DNA from: Calditrichaceae bacterium
GTDB lineage: Bacteria > Calditrichota > Calditrichia > RBG-13-44-9 > J075
Reading direction: 5' to 3'
Assembly (NCBI GenBank): GCA_013360445.1
Contig: JABWBP010000012.1
Span: forward strand, 1-64,000
DNA: 64,000 nt
A program made the position numbers and the translations under genes. Below are positions 1 to 8,346 of this stretch, piece by piece (within the stretch, counting starts at the first letter, position 1; every line of letters begins with the position of its first letter). The notes beneath the pieces are model-generated. The model was not told where the DNA came from and did not search any database. It was given only the letters and a program-made list of their open reading frames with translations.

Positions 1-29
1 TAAAATTAAAGAATGAGGGTAATTTGTGT

Positions 30-49
30 CCCCCCGATAAATCGGGGGG
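30..49. terminator. GC-rich hairpin at window start
   Basis: A 9-bp perfect stem (CCCCCCGAT paired with ATCGGGGGG) surrounds a two-base centre. No T-run follows on the plus strand, so it is either a weak terminator of a gene lying left of the window or a structural repeat. Confidence 0.4.
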
Positions 50-96
50 CTATTCAATACATTATAAAACATACACTTAACCAGGAATAAGGTTTA

Positions 97-513
97 ATGT
101 ATCACATAAATTTATTTTTCGCCATTCTATTGACGCTGGCGATGATGTTTGCTTGTAAAAACGAGGATCCTGCCAGCCCAGCATCGGAAGAAATTACATC
201 GGCAGATCGTGATAAATTTATCGGTAATTGGGCGGGAACATACCAATGCACCAATCTTCCGGGTGATACATTGATTATTTCCGCTGGAAACAGTGAATTG
301 GCTTTCGACATAATTTTGCATGCCCGAACCGGCGATCCCAATCCGGAGAACGTGTCCGGGGAGTTGACAGCCCAAAATACCATTATCGTTCCGGAACAAA
401 CCATCGGCGGATTTCCGGGTTCGGCAACTATCACTTATTCAAGTGGGGTTCTCTCATTAACTCAGCAAGGGTTAGGGATTACCTGCCAGGGCATATACTC
501 TGTAAAATTCTGA
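97..513 (+). CDS. Hypothetical lipoprotein
   Basis: This 138-residue protein has a hydrophobic N-terminus ending in a lipobox-like stretch (LAMMFAC) with the candidate lipidated Cys at residue 20, so it is probably anchored to a membrane facing the periplasm or surface. The mature part is short and beta-rich with no domain I recognise; the phrase FIGNWAGTYQC recalls small lipocalin-like domains, which is only a resemblance. An AGGAATAAGG stretch precedes the ATG. It lies 11 bp before the next lipoprotein gene, so the two are probably co-transcribed with the third. Confidence 0.75.
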   Translation: MYHINLFFAILLTLAMMFACKNEDPASPASEEITSADRDKFIGNWAGTYQCTNLPGDTLIISAGNSELAFDIILHARTGDPNPENVSGELTAQNTIIVPEQTIGGFPGSATITYSSGVLSLTQQGLGITCQGIYSVKF

Positions 514-524
514 GGAGATTAACT

Positions 525-965
525 ATGCGAAAAAGCTTATTCTACCTGCTGCTTCTATTGCTCTTATCATGCGGGCCAAAAGTTCACTTCATAAAAGTAG
601 GAAACCAGGAGTATCCCTCACGGGAAAAGGGCGAGGCGGTTTTGGTGTATCTCAACGGCGAGCGCCCGGAAAGAGAATACAAAGTAATCGGAATGGTGTT
701 TATTGAAATTGACCGGCCAATATTATTCTCTTCCGAAACCCCGGATTCGAAAGTAATTGAGAAACTGCAGGAGGAAGCGAGAAAACACGGCGCCCACGCC
801 ATTATCGATCTTGAAATTGCTTCGGATATCCGGGTATTACCGGATCCCGATGAATTAACCGATATCAGAAAAATGAAGCGCGCCCAGGCAAAGGCGATTG
901 TTTTTGTAGAGCAGGGGAATGCCGCCATAGAATCAATTAACAATCGCAAGGAGTCACGAAGATGA
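525..965 (+). CDS. Small lipoprotein, possible YbjQ/RcsF-like fold
   Basis: This 146-residue protein begins with a run of Leu and a lipobox LLSC, so the Cys at about residue 16 is probably lipidated. The middle (YKVIGMVFIEID) followed by a helix and HGAHAIIDLEI resembles the strand-helix-strand arrangement of the heavy-metal-binding YbjQ and RcsF superfamily, where a long helix precedes a GAxAIxxxxx strand. That assignment is inference. A good ribosome site (GAGGAGATTAACT) precedes the ATG. Its stop codon overlaps the start of the next lipoprotein gene in an ATGA arrangement, which indicates translational coupling. Confidence 0.75.
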   Translation: MRKSLFYLLLLLLLSCGPKVHFIKVGNQEYPSREKGEAVLVYLNGERPEREYKVIGMVFIEIDRPILFSSETPDSKVIEKLQEEARKHGAHAIIDLEIASDIRVLPDPDELTDIRKMKRAQAKAIVFVEQGNAAIESINNRKESRR

Positions 966-1732
966 AAACAATGAATTTCATGATTAGTTTATTATCCCTG
1001 ATCTTCTTAGGGCAAATTCTCTCTTGCAGCAGTTTAAAAAAGGCAAAGCTTTCGGAAAACCCGGAATTTGAAAAGAACGCCGAAAAATTTGTTATCACCA
1101 GCCCCTTATCCCATTCTCCCTCCCAATCGAATAAGTTTATCATAGAGGATGTTAGCGCCGATACGGTTTTTGAAATTGAAACCCACTCAGAAAGGCCGGA
1201 GAGTGACAGGAATACCATCGAGGGAAAAACGACCGAAGAGGGTTATAAAGTAAAATCGAAGGAATTTACCTCGTACAAATTTTATATCGCCAAACCTTTT
1301 TATGAAAGCCACTATGAGGTAATTGGAAAAGCAACTCGTTTTCGAACTGAGGAAGATAAAGGCGACAGGGGGACTGAATCTACCCAACTGGCTTACCCGC
1401 TCGAATTCTGGATTTTCGAAGAAGGAAAAGATGTTGGAAAAATTACCGTTTCTGAGCCGAATTTGAATTTGACCGGCGATATCGCTGCTTCTATTCATGG
1501 CAAGCATTTAAACCTCAAATACCAGGCGGATATGTTTAATAAAACGAGTGTTTCTTTTGAAGATGAACAGGGGCTCCTTGCCTTTTTCCATTCAAAATCG
1601 TCAGGATTTATTTCCACCAAACAAAAAGGCGAATTCCTTATAAAACATGATCTGCCGGAAGAATTAAAATTGGATATTCTTGCGACCTATATGATTGTGG
1701 AAACTATAATGGGCATAAATTCAGGCAGATAG
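962..1732 (+). CDS. Hypothetical lipoprotein
   Basis: This 256-residue protein starts inside the previous gene (ATGA overlap). The signal peptide ends in ILSCSS, with the Cys at residue 22 predicted to be lipidated. The mature part alternates strands and charged turns and has no domain I recognise. Being the third lipoprotein in a row, it probably belongs to one envelope-associated operon with the two genes before it. Nothing in the sequence indicates a substrate or partner. Confidence 0.75.
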   Translation: MKTMNFMISLLSLIFLGQILSCSSLKKAKLSENPEFEKNAEKFVITSPLSHSPSQSNKFIIEDVSADTVFEIETHSERPESDRNTIEGKTTEEGYKVKSKEFTSYKFYIAKPFYESHYEVIGKATRFRTEEDKGDRGTESTQLAYPLEFWIFEEGKDVGKITVSEPNLNLTGDIAASIHGKHLNLKYQADMFNKTSVSFEDEQGLLAFFHSKSSGFISTKQKGEFLIKHDLPEELKLDILATYMIVETIMGINSGR

Positions 1733-1769
1733 AAAAATCATTCACCAATATCATAAAGGAGACAGAATT

Positions 1770-2639
1770 ATGAGTAAGTTCTATAATCTTTTAATCGGTG
1801 TGTTTGCGATCGTGGTTCTTACCCTGGGGCTCCATGCCCAGGTTCCCAATGGCGGGTTCGAACAATGGACGGCGGGCAATCCTAATGACTGGGCAACAAG
1901 CAATTTTCCGGGGTTTGGCGCTCCCGTTACCCAGTCCTCTGCCAGCCATTCCGGCTCTTCCGCCGCCCGGGGCGAAGTAGTAGATGCCTTCGGAACCCCC
2001 TGGCCCCCGGTTATTTCTACTGCGGATACGAATGGTTTTCCGGTGTCGCAACGCTACGCGGAATTAAGCGGGTTCTACCAATTTTCACCCCAGGGAACTG
2101 ATGTGATGCTCATTTATGTGGGAATGCTCCACAACCAACAGGCTATTGGCGCAGGAGTGGGTTTTCTGCCGCCCGCGGGATCCTACACTTCCTTCAGCCT
2201 GCCCATCCAGTACGGCACCGGCGATGTACCGGACCGCTGCATCATTTATATCGCTGCCGCCATGGATACCACCGGTGGATTGGCGGGAAATATTGGAACC
2301 TTTTTTCTGATTGATGACCTGAACCTCTCCGGAATCAGCGCGATTGACTTGGCGCTCGACCCGACCCTGCCTTCGGAATTTACCCTGGAACAGAATTATC
2401 CCAACCCCTTCAATCCTGTAACCACCATTGAGTTTTCTCTACCCACCGCGTCGGAAGTTTCCCTGGTGATCTACAATGTGGCCGGGCAGGTAGTTGAGCG
2501 GCTGGTTGACCACCGGAGTATGACGCCGGGAAGCTACAAAGTTGAGTGGGCGCCGTATTCCCTGCCGAGCGGAGTTTATTTCTACCGCCTGACCGCCGGG
2601 GAATTTACCCAAAGCCGCAAGATGGTTTTGATGAAGTGA
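1770..2639 (+). CDS. T9SS type A sorting domain protein
   Basis: A 289-residue secreted protein. Residues 1-23 are a signal peptide ending near LGLHAQ. The mature region begins PNGGFEQWTAGNPNDW, a pattern common at the start of carbohydrate-binding-like jelly-roll modules in T9SS cargo. The last 75 or so residues are a T9SS C-terminal sorting domain with NYPNPFNPVTTIEFSLP, a GQVVERL turn and the terminal SRKMVLMK. The protein should cross the outer membrane through the type IX secretion system and be anchored or released at the surface. It has a clear ribosome site (AAGGAGACAGAATT) and lies 37 bp after the lipoprotein operon. Confidence 0.88.
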   Translation: MSKFYNLLIGVFAIVVLTLGLHAQVPNGGFEQWTAGNPNDWATSNFPGFGAPVTQSSASHSGSSAARGEVVDAFGTPWPPVISTADTNGFPVSQRYAELSGFYQFSPQGTDVMLIYVGMLHNQQAIGAGVGFLPPAGSYTSFSLPIQYGTGDVPDRCIIYIAAAMDTTGGLAGNIGTFFLIDDLNLSGISAIDLALDPTLPSEFTLEQNYPNPFNPVTTIEFSLPTASEVSLVIYNVAGQVVERLVDHRSMTPGSYKVEWAPYSLPSGVYFYRLTAGEFTQSRKMVLMK

Positions 2640-2677
2640 TGTGAGGAGGGTTCACTACCGAATGGAGGAAAAATATC

Positions 2678-2806
2678 ATGAAGGCAATTATTAGTGCCAT
2701 AACGATAGTGCTCCACTTATCAGAATCGTTCAATTCCGCCAGCGCCCAGGATAGAAATAGTGCAATAGTCGCGGCGGGAATTAATAATACAATGAGACTT
2801 AGGTGA
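2678..2806 (+). CDS. Short secreted-like ORF, possibly a gene remnant
   Basis: A 42-codon reading frame follows a good ribosome site (GGAGGAAAAATATC). The peptide starts like a signal sequence (MKAIISAITIVLHL) and continues to an ASAQD stretch that resembles a signal-peptidase site, then stops after 17 more residues. It is therefore either a very small exported peptide or the 5' end of a secreted-protein gene truncated by the event that left the hairpin downstream. I see no continuation in the other frames. Confidence 0.35.
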   Translation: MKAIISAITIVLHLSESFNSASAQDRNSAIVAAGINNTMRLR

Positions 2807-2836
2807 AACGGTTTCTAAATAATCGTCATTTTCTCA

Positions 2837-2870
2837 TTAACACCGCCCCGGATGGCCGGGGCGGTGTTAA
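2837..2870. terminator. Perfect 15-bp GC-rich hairpin
   Basis: TTAACACCGCCCCGG is followed by ATGG and its exact reverse complement. No T-run follows on the plus strand, so intrinsic termination is not certain, but the hairpin sits between two genes where a terminator would be expected. It also argues against starting the next gene at the ATG inside the loop. Confidence 0.5.
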
Positions 2871-2929
2871 TAAAAAACTCGAAGCCCAATTCGCCAAAAA
2901 ATAATAGCCGTCAAAACCGGAGGTGTGCC

Positions 2930-3856
2930 ATGAAAAACCGGTCGTTCGTTTGTTGGCATCAATTCATTGTGTTAAGCTTGGTGTGTATGTTCGCTATGGC
3001 GCTGCTGCTAAACTGCAGCGGGTCCGGGGCTAACCGGCGCGGAAAGCTGAGCGATGCCGTGGAGAAATCTTCCGACAAACACCAGGGAGATCGCAAAACC
3101 GAGACGAAGCCGGCTCCCGCGCAGGAGGGCGGGGAGACTGTTGAAATGGGAGCAGTTCCTGCCAAACCTGCCGGAAAAGCCAGGGTGAAAACCGCTTCGC
3201 CGCCGGATTCGGGAGTTGCCGCTAACCGCACAAATGTTGAGGAAGCAACCCCTGCAGGTAAAGATACTTCTATGGACAGTATATTTGCCAGGCCCAGTTG
3301 GTTCTCTTTATCATTCGGAAAGGCGCTCACCACCCAGGATGGTTTTGCGGGGTTGAACCAGTTCAATTTTATGTTCGGAGGTTACAATTCCCAACGCGGG
3401 CGGGTAGAAGGAGTTATCGGGGTGGGTTGGGCCCCCGTGGAAGAAGGCAGCGAACTGCGCAATTCCCTGGAGGATAATGTGATTATCCTGAGCATCGGCG
3501 TGGCAGGCAAATATTATTTCACCCCGCAGCATACATTCCTGGGATCTTTTCTTCTGGGGGGATTAAGCTACAATCGCATGTTCTGGGGATATAAAAACGC
3601 CATCACAGCAGATGTTTACGATGATTATGGAAATGTAACCGGCACGGAGGAAATTGATTCCGACGATATCGGCGGGCTGGATATTTACCTCGGAATTGGA
3701 TTTAACCTGGCGCAAACCCGCCGTTTTCAATTGGGAGTAGAGGCTGTACCGGGGATTCTCCTGTGGGGCATTCAAACCCATGAAGGCTTTGATAACGACG
3801 TGTTCAAAGCCGCTGCCTATGCCAAATTGAAGGTGGTAGTTAATTTCCGGAAGTGA
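2930..3856 (+). CDS. Lipoprotein with outer-membrane beta-barrel-like C-terminus
   Basis: A 308-residue protein started at the ATG preceded by GGAGGTGTGCC; an upstream in-frame ATG lies in the hairpin loop and is rejected. Residues 1-29 form a lipoprotein signal ending LLLNC. Residues 30-120 are a low-complexity Lys/Pro/Ala/Glu linker. From about residue 125 to the end, alternating aromatic and glycine-rich strands (FNFMFGGYNSQRG, YYFTPQHTFLGSFLLGG, IYLGIGFNLAQTRRFQLG) look like a small outer-membrane beta-barrel. The role is unknown. A similar start and spacing links it to the lipoprotein gene 31 bp downstream. Confidence 0.75.
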   Translation: MKNRSFVCWHQFIVLSLVCMFAMALLLNCSGSGANRRGKLSDAVEKSSDKHQGDRKTETKPAPAQEGGETVEMGAVPAKPAGKARVKTASPPDSGVAANRTNVEEATPAGKDTSMDSIFARPSWFSLSFGKALTTQDGFAGLNQFNFMFGGYNSQRGRVEGVIGVGWAPVEEGSELRNSLEDNVIILSIGVAGKYYFTPQHTFLGSFLLGGLSYNRMFWGYKNAITADVYDDYGNVTGTEEIDSDDIGGLDIYLGIGFNLAQTRRFQLGVEAVPGILLWGIQTHEGFDNDVFKAAAYAKLKVVVNFRK

Positions 3857-3887
3857 GTTCCTTTTACAAAAATTGGAGGTGAGTGTC

Positions 3888-4241
3888 ATGGAGCTGTTAT
3901 CAAAAGTATTGTTTATCTGCGCCGTGTCGTTGCTGAACAGCGGGTGCAGCTTGATAGGGTTCACAATCGGCAAGATCAGCGACTCCAGGACCCCACCTTT
4001 TACCCAAATTTCTTACCCGGACACCCAGGCCGTTATAGAACAGACCAGGGCAATTACGCTCGCGCTGAAGTCGGGCCAGGAAATTTCGGAGAGCCAGATA
4101 AACAATTCCTGCAATGGGGCGTTGGAAGGGTTCCTGGCAGGCGAGATTGGTGGACGGAGCGGTTATTGCGATTACAATAATATCAACGCAGGATGCTTAC
4201 GAAGGCTTTTCGCTCGACTTGCAGATGTGAACAGGGTTTAG
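3888..4241 (+). pseudogene. Lipoprotein gene, probably frameshifted near its 3' end
   Basis: The frame starting at the ATG after GGAGGTGAGTGTC gives 117 residues with a lipoprotein signal (LLNSGC, Cys 20) and a plausible body up to about GALEGFLAG. After that the residues become atypical (CDYNNINAGCLRRLFARL). From about 4143 to 4230 the next forward frame (+1) instead reads RLVDGAVIAITIISTQDAYE and on to a stop at 4228, which has the hydrophobic-then-acidic character expected of the real C-terminus. I infer a one- or two-base slip near 4100-4143, either a true mutation or a sequencing error. The function is unknown. Confidence 0.5.
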
Positions 4242-4361
4242 GTTTAGTTAGTGGCCATTATCCGGGCAGAGAACCATCACAGGAATCACCGTCATCGCTG
4301 CGGAACCGGATACGATGATGGAGATGATACGGTTGTATTGCAGACCTTGAAGAAATATCTC

Positions 4362-4390
4362 TTGACAGTGTTGCGGAGATGGGATATACT
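4362..4390 (+). promoter_or_regulatory. Sigma-70-type promoter
   Basis: TTGACA (4362-4367) and TATACT (4385-4390) are separated by 17 bp. The predicted start near 4397 gives a short leader of about 30 nt before the esterase ATG at 4426. Confidence 0.75.
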
Positions 4391-4425
4391 TTGGCTCCTA
4401 ATCTGTGACCTTGTGAAGTTACAAA

Positions 4426-5199
4426 ATGAAGCTCTTTTTCCGAAGATTGGGGGAAGGTCCCCCGCTGATTATTCTGCACGGCCTGTTAGGCGCTTCCGAC
4501 AACTGGCTGAGCATTGCCCGGGAGCTGGCCGGCTCCCATACGATTTTTTTGCCGGATTTGCGCAACCACGGTCGCTCTCCCCACAGCCGCGAATTCGGCT
4601 ACGAGGCCATGGCCATGGACGTGAACGAGTTCCTGCTCGACCACGGCCTCCGCGACGTGATCCTGGCCGGCCATTCCATGGGCGGGAAAGTGGCCATGAA
4701 CCTGGCGCTGGACTATCCCCACAAGATCAAAAAACTGATCGTGGCGGACATCGCCCCGAAACCCTATCCCCTCCCCTATTTTGCCAACATCATCCGTACG
4801 CTGATGTCCGTGGACCTGGGCGGGGTGAAGAGCCGCGCGGAAGCGGAGCGCATGATCTCCGGGGAAATCCCCGAAAAAGGCGTGCGAAGTTTCCTGTTGA
4901 AAAACCTGGCCCGCGACCGCCACGGCGGATTTACCTGGAAGGTTAACCTGCCCGCGCTCTATGAAAACGCGGAAGCCATCGCCGGGGAGATCCAGCGCCC
5001 CGGAACCTATCCTCACCCGGCCTTATTCTTACGCGGGGGCAACTCCAACTACATTACCGGGGCCGATTTTCCCCTGATCAAAGCCAAATTCCCGCAGGCG
5101 CAAATTCTCGCCGTTCCCGGGGCGGGGCACTGGATTCACGCGGACGCGCCGGAGCAGGTGCTGGAAATGTTCCGGGAATTCATTATGCGTAGAACGTAA
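4426..5199 (+). CDS. Alpha/beta hydrolase, YbfF-like esterase
   Basis: A 257-residue cytoplasmic alpha/beta hydrolase. HGLLGASDNW (18-27) holds the oxyanion region, GHSMGG (82-87) the nucleophile Ser84, and GAGHWIHAD near residue 235 the catalytic His. DLRNHGRS after strand 4 is typical of the YbfF/ABHD11 group, whose members hydrolyse short acyl esters or acyl-CoA; the substrate here is not known. It has its own consensus promoter and no strong ribosome site. The stop codon lies inside the first word of the 7-bp repeat array that follows. Confidence 0.85.
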   Translation: MKLFFRRLGEGPPLIILHGLLGASDNWLSIARELAGSHTIFLPDLRNHGRSPHSREFGYEAMAMDVNEFLLDHGLRDVILAGHSMGGKVAMNLALDYPHKIKKLIVADIAPKPYPLPYFANIIRTLMSVDLGGVKSRAEAERMISGEIPEKGVRSFLLKNLARDRHGGFTWKVNLPALYENAEAIAGEIQRPGTYPHPALFLRGGNSNYITGADFPLIKAKFPQAQILAVPGAGHWIHADAPEQVLEMFREFIMRRT

Positions 5200-5327
5200 T
5201 GCGTAACGTTTTTGACTCCTGTGTGTTGCGTATTGCGTAAAAAAACGGAATACCCTTCGACAAGCTCAGGGTAAACTCTTTTACACATTACGAATTATGC
5301 ATTACGAGTTACGCATTACGAAATACG
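5195..5327. repeat. Two-armed 7-bp word array (ATTACG family)
   Basis: The left arm holds CGTAATG and CGTAACG (5195-5208) and two TTGCGTA (5226-5239). The right arm (5286-5327) reads CATTACG, AATTATG, CATTACG, AGTTACG, CATTACG, AAATACG, the reverse complement of the left words in strict 7-bp register. The left arm contains the TAA stop of the esterase gene. The spacer holds ACCCTTCGACAAGCTCAGGGT-type dyad sequence (5252-5272). The same words occur at 32679-32792 and 62034-62158. Confidence 0.85.
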
Positions 5328-5379
5328 CCTCGATCTCTTTCGTGCTTTGATCCGCAGCGCCCGGCCGCTAAATTCCGCC

Positions 5380-6642
5380 ATGAATATCCGAGAGAAATTA
5401 GCCCGGCTGGATTCGGCGCGGCCTGCGCAGCCTCCCGCGGCTGAGCCTGCCCGTTTCTCCGAAGGAGCGGAAAGCTGGATCGAAACCCTTCGGTACGAAC
5501 TGGGCCTGACGGTTCTGCAGGAAGACAGATCCTTCATCCTCCTGAAAGAAAATTATTACCCCGCCTACAACGACCCGGTATTTGCGGAGTTGCAGGCAAA
5601 CGGCTTTGAAGTTCCCGCCCTGCGGCAAATTTCCGGAGACCTGCCGGTCGATTCCCCCAACCTGAAACGCGCCCTGTTCTTAGACGCGGAAACCACCGGG
5701 CTGGCCGGGGGAACCGGAACCTACGCGTTTTTGGTCGGCATCGGGCACCTGGAAGCGGATCACATTGTGGTGCGGCAATACCTGCTGCCGGATTTCATTT
5801 ACGAATGGCTGATGCTGAAACATCTCGACCAGGCCCTGCGGCAGTTTAACTTCACGGTTACCTTCAACGGCAAATCGTTCGATATTCCGCTGCTCAAAAA
5901 TCGCTACATCCTCAACCGCATGGTCTCGGCGCTGGAGGAAATGCCCCACGCCGACATGCTGCACGCAGCCCGGCGAATCTGGCGGCGGCGGCTCCCGGCC
6001 TGCGATCTGCAAACCCTGGAAGCGCATATTCTGAATATCGACCGCGCCGGGGATATTCCCGGCGACGCGATTCCACACATTTACTTCGAGTTCATCCGCA
6101 AGCGCGATACCCTGCTGCTGCGCGACGTGTTAGAGCACAATTTTCACGACGTGGCGCACATGGCGCTGCTCACCCTCAGAATTTGCGCCATCTGCCAGGC
6201 CCCCGGGCGGCATTTGGCCTACCCGCAGGATTATTACTGCCTGGCGAGCTATTTTTTCCAGGCGAAGCGCTACCGGGAAGCCATCCCCCTGTTAGAAGCG
6301 CTCCTGGGGCGGCTCTCGCCGGGGGACGCGGAACTGGTTACCGGGACGCTCTTCCTGCTGTCGCTTTCCCATAAAAAAACCGGGGATTCCGCCAGGGCCA
6401 AACAATATCTGGAAAACTTGCTGGAGCGCCGGGTATTTCATCCCGGCATTATCGAAGAGTTGGCCAAGTTCTACGAGCATGAAGACAAAGACTACGCCGG
6501 CGCCGGGGAGATCGTCGAAAAGGGGCTTCAATACCTGGAAACCGTCCGGCAATTAGACCCGCGCTCGGAGTTGCTGCGTTTCCTGCCCGGCCTGAAGCAC
6601 CGCTACCAGCGCCTTCGCCGGAAACTGGCGCGGAAAGAATAA
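5380..6642 (+). CDS. YprB-like ribonuclease H fold exonuclease
   Basis: A 420-residue protein; the ATG at 5380 is preferred to a TTG 33 bp upstream. Residues 98-270 carry the DEDD exonuclease pattern: LFLDAETTGLAGGTGTYAF (motif I with Asp102 and Glu104), a TFNGKSFDIPLL motif II and HNFHDVAHMALL for motif III. This matches the YprB/RNase H-like family of predicted 3'-5' nucleases. The last 130 residues are helical and TPR-like (YREAIPLLEALL, SARAKQYLENLL), probably a protein-binding extension. Function is inferred from the family; the substrate is unknown. The gene is followed by a long purine/pyrimidine-biased repeat. Confidence 0.82.
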   Translation: MNIREKLARLDSARPAQPPAAEPARFSEGAESWIETLRYELGLTVLQEDRSFILLKENYYPAYNDPVFAELQANGFEVPALRQISGDLPVDSPNLKRALFLDAETTGLAGGTGTYAFLVGIGHLEADHIVVRQYLLPDFIYEWLMLKHLDQALRQFNFTVTFNGKSFDIPLLKNRYILNRMVSALEEMPHADMLHAARRIWRRRLPACDLQTLEAHILNIDRAGDIPGDAIPHIYFEFIRKRDTLLLRDVLEHNFHDVAHMALLTLRICAICQAPGRHLAYPQDYYCLASYFFQAKRYREAIPLLEALLGRLSPGDAELVTGTLFLLSLSHKKTGDSARAKQYLENLLERRVFHPGIIEELAKFYEHEDKDYAGAGEIVEKGLQYLETVRQLDPRSELLRFLPGLKHRYQRLRRKLARKE

Positions 6643-6650
6643 GATAGGCG

Positions 6651-6915
6651 CAGGAGCAGGGGGCAGGGGCAGGGGCAGGAGCAGAAGCAGGAGCAGAAGC
6701 AGGGGGCAGGAGCAGGGGCAATTGGAAATGTACTCCTTGCTGCCCACCCTTTGTCTTCAAAACTGAAGTTTTGCAGATAAACAATCCCTTTTGAGCACTG
6801 CATCTGCCCCTGCTTCTGCTCCTGCCCCTGCTTCTGCTCCTGCCCCCTGCCCCTGCTCCTGCCCCCTGCCCCTGCTCCTGCTCCTGCCCCCTGCCCCTGC
6901 TCCTGCCCCTGCTTC
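6651..6915. repeat. Two-armed 6-bp word array (CAGGAG/CTGCCC)
   Basis: The left arm (6651-6719) is a run of CAGGAG, CAGGGG and CAGAAG hexamers with occasional 7-mers. The right arm (6804-6915) is a run of CTGCCC, CTGCTT and CTGCTC, the reverse complement. The 85-bp spacer contains the small hairpin CAAAACTGAAGTTTTG (6758-6773). It fills the 394-bp gap between the exonuclease and pfkA genes and could fold into a very long imperfect hairpin. Apparent reading frames through it are Pro/Ala/Ser low-complexity artefacts. Confidence 0.88.
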
Positions 6916-6927
6916 CGCGCTCTGCGC

Positions 6928-6956
6928 TTGTATTCAACAGCGTCTTACTGTATATT
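6928..6956 (+). promoter_or_regulatory. Sigma-70-type promoter for pfkA
   Basis: TTGTAT (6928-6933) and TATATT (6951-6956) are separated by 17 bp. It sits just after the repeat array and gives a leader of about 75 nt to the ATG at 7037. Confidence 0.6.
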
Positions 6957-7036
6957 TGGCCTTTCGCAGCCGCTGGCAGTGTGCAGGTTGTGGTTTGTGA
7001 TCGGGCTGAATCCATTGTTAAGGAGATTGCGGCGTT

Positions 7037-8134
7037 ATGGGCAAGAAAAGGATTGGCATTTTAACCGGCGGGGGCGACTGCCCGGGTTTGAACGCGGTCA
7101 TTCGCGGGGTTACCAAAACCGCTATCGGCAAATATGGCATGGAAGTGATCGGTTTTTTCGACGGATTCGAAGGACTGATCGAAGAGCGCTTCAAAATTCT
7201 CCGCCAGGAAGACGTATCCGGCATTTTGAACCAGGGGGGAACCATTTTAGGCACCAGCAACACGGCCAATCCTTTTGCCTGGGGAATCGGGCAGGGCGAG
7301 AAGCGCCAGTTGGTAGATGTATCCGATAAGTGCATGGCGCTCTACCAGGACCTGGGTCTGGATGCCCTGATCTGCGTGGGCGGCGACGGCACCATGACCA
7401 TCGGGGGCAAGCTGACCGAAAAGGGCGCCAATATCGTCGGGGTTCCCAAAACCATCGATAACGACCTGATGGAAACCGAGCTGACCTTCGGTTTCGATTC
7501 CGCCCGGCTGGCCGCCACCGACGCGGTGGACCGCCTCCATACCACCGGGCAGTCCCATCACCGGGTAATGCTGGTGGAAGTTATGGGGCGCAACGCCGGC
7601 TGGCTGGCGCTGGAATCCGGCATTGCCGGGGGCGGGGACGTCATTCTGCTGCCGGAAATTCCCTACGACATCGAAGAAGTGATTTCCGTGGTGCGCAAAC
7701 GCAGCCGCTTTGGCAAACGCTTCAGCCTGGTGGTGGTGGCGGAGGGCTGCAAACCCCGGGGCGGGGAGCAGGTGGTCAAAAAAATGGTGAAAGACGCTTC
7801 CGAACCCCGGCGGTTGGGCGGGATCAGCCACCAGATTGCCGCACAGATCGAGGAGAGAACTAACATCGAATGCCGGGTAACCATCCTGGGGCACTTGCAG
7901 CGCGGGGGAACGCCGACGCCCTTCGACCGCCTGCTGGCCACCCAGTTTTCCGTGAAAGCCATGGAATTAGTGGAAGAGAACACCTTTAACCACATGGTGG
8001 CCTTGCAGGGGAATCGCCTGGTAGCCGTGCCGGTGGAAAAAGTAATGGACAAACAACGCACCGTGCCGCTGGATTCTCCCCTGATCAAAGCGGGGCTGGC
8101 GGTGGGCGCCAGTTTCGGGGTGAAAATGGATTAA
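7037..8134 (+). CDS. pfkA: 6-phosphofructokinase, mixed-substrate clade
   Basis: A 365-residue phosphofructokinase that phosphorylates fructose 6-phosphate to fructose 1,6-bisphosphate in glycolysis. GGGDCPGLN (11-19) binds the phosphoryl donor, PKTIDND (137-143) contains the catalytic base Asp, and MGRNAGWLAL and LGHLQRGG line the sugar site. In this superfamily GGDG at residues 115-118 (Gly at the position that is Asp in PPi enzymes) points to ATP, while Lys in PKTIDND is usual for PPi enzymes. The pair GGDGT plus PKTIDND is typical of the group III or mixed clade, so ATP use is likely but not certain. The ribosome site is AAGGAGATTGCGGCGTT. Confidence 0.92.
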   Translation: MGKKRIGILTGGGDCPGLNAVIRGVTKTAIGKYGMEVIGFFDGFEGLIEERFKILRQEDVSGILNQGGTILGTSNTANPFAWGIGQGEKRQLVDVSDKCMALYQDLGLDALICVGGDGTMTIGGKLTEKGANIVGVPKTIDNDLMETELTFGFDSARLAATDAVDRLHTTGQSHHRVMLVEVMGRNAGWLALESGIAGGGDVILLPEIPYDIEEVISVVRKRSRFGKRFSLVVVAEGCKPRGGEQVVKKMVKDASEPRRLGGISHQIAAQIEERTNIECRVTILGHLQRGGTPTPFDRLLATQFSVKAMELVEENTFNHMVALQGNRLVAVPVEKVMDKQRTVPLDSPLIKAGLAVGASFGVKMD

Positions 8135-8138
8135 AGTG

Positions 8139-8223
8139 TTTGAGTGTTCAAGTGTTTTGGTGTTTTGGTGTTATGAGGTTCTCAGGCCTGGCACTTTCGC
8201 ACTAAAACACTATAACACTGTTT
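8139..8223. repeat. Two-armed 8-bp word array (TTTTGGTG/CACTAAAA)
   Basis: The left arm (8139-8178) reads TTTGAGTG, TTCAAGTG, TTTTGGTG, TTTTGGTG, TTATGAGG. The right arm (8192-8223) reads CACTTTCG, CACTAAAA, CACTATAA, CACTGTTT. It starts four bases after the pfkA stop codon. Confidence 0.8.
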
Positions 8224-8346
8224 TCCGCTACCCAAAAAATCACCTTACGCCGGGGGAACATGAACCCCCGCAGGGGCATAGACTGAAGTGACGTCCGGTT
8301 GTTTTATAATCCGGGCGGCCGAACTGTAAAGTGAAGAGAATTTATC

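Noticed and set aside
4251-4946. A 231-codon frame overlapping the esterase gene
   Set aside because: It is Arg/Pro/His-rich and overlaps the esterase, whose catalytic motifs are complete, in another frame.
6603-7015. Pro/Ala/Ser-rich reading frames on both strands
   Set aside because: They are translations of the CAGGAG/CTGCCC word array and have no start context, no domain and no codon preference.
8181-8204. Sigma-54 promoter at CTGGCACTTTCGCA
   Set aside because: The GG and GC dinucleotides do not have the required 10-base spacing and the site is inside a word array.
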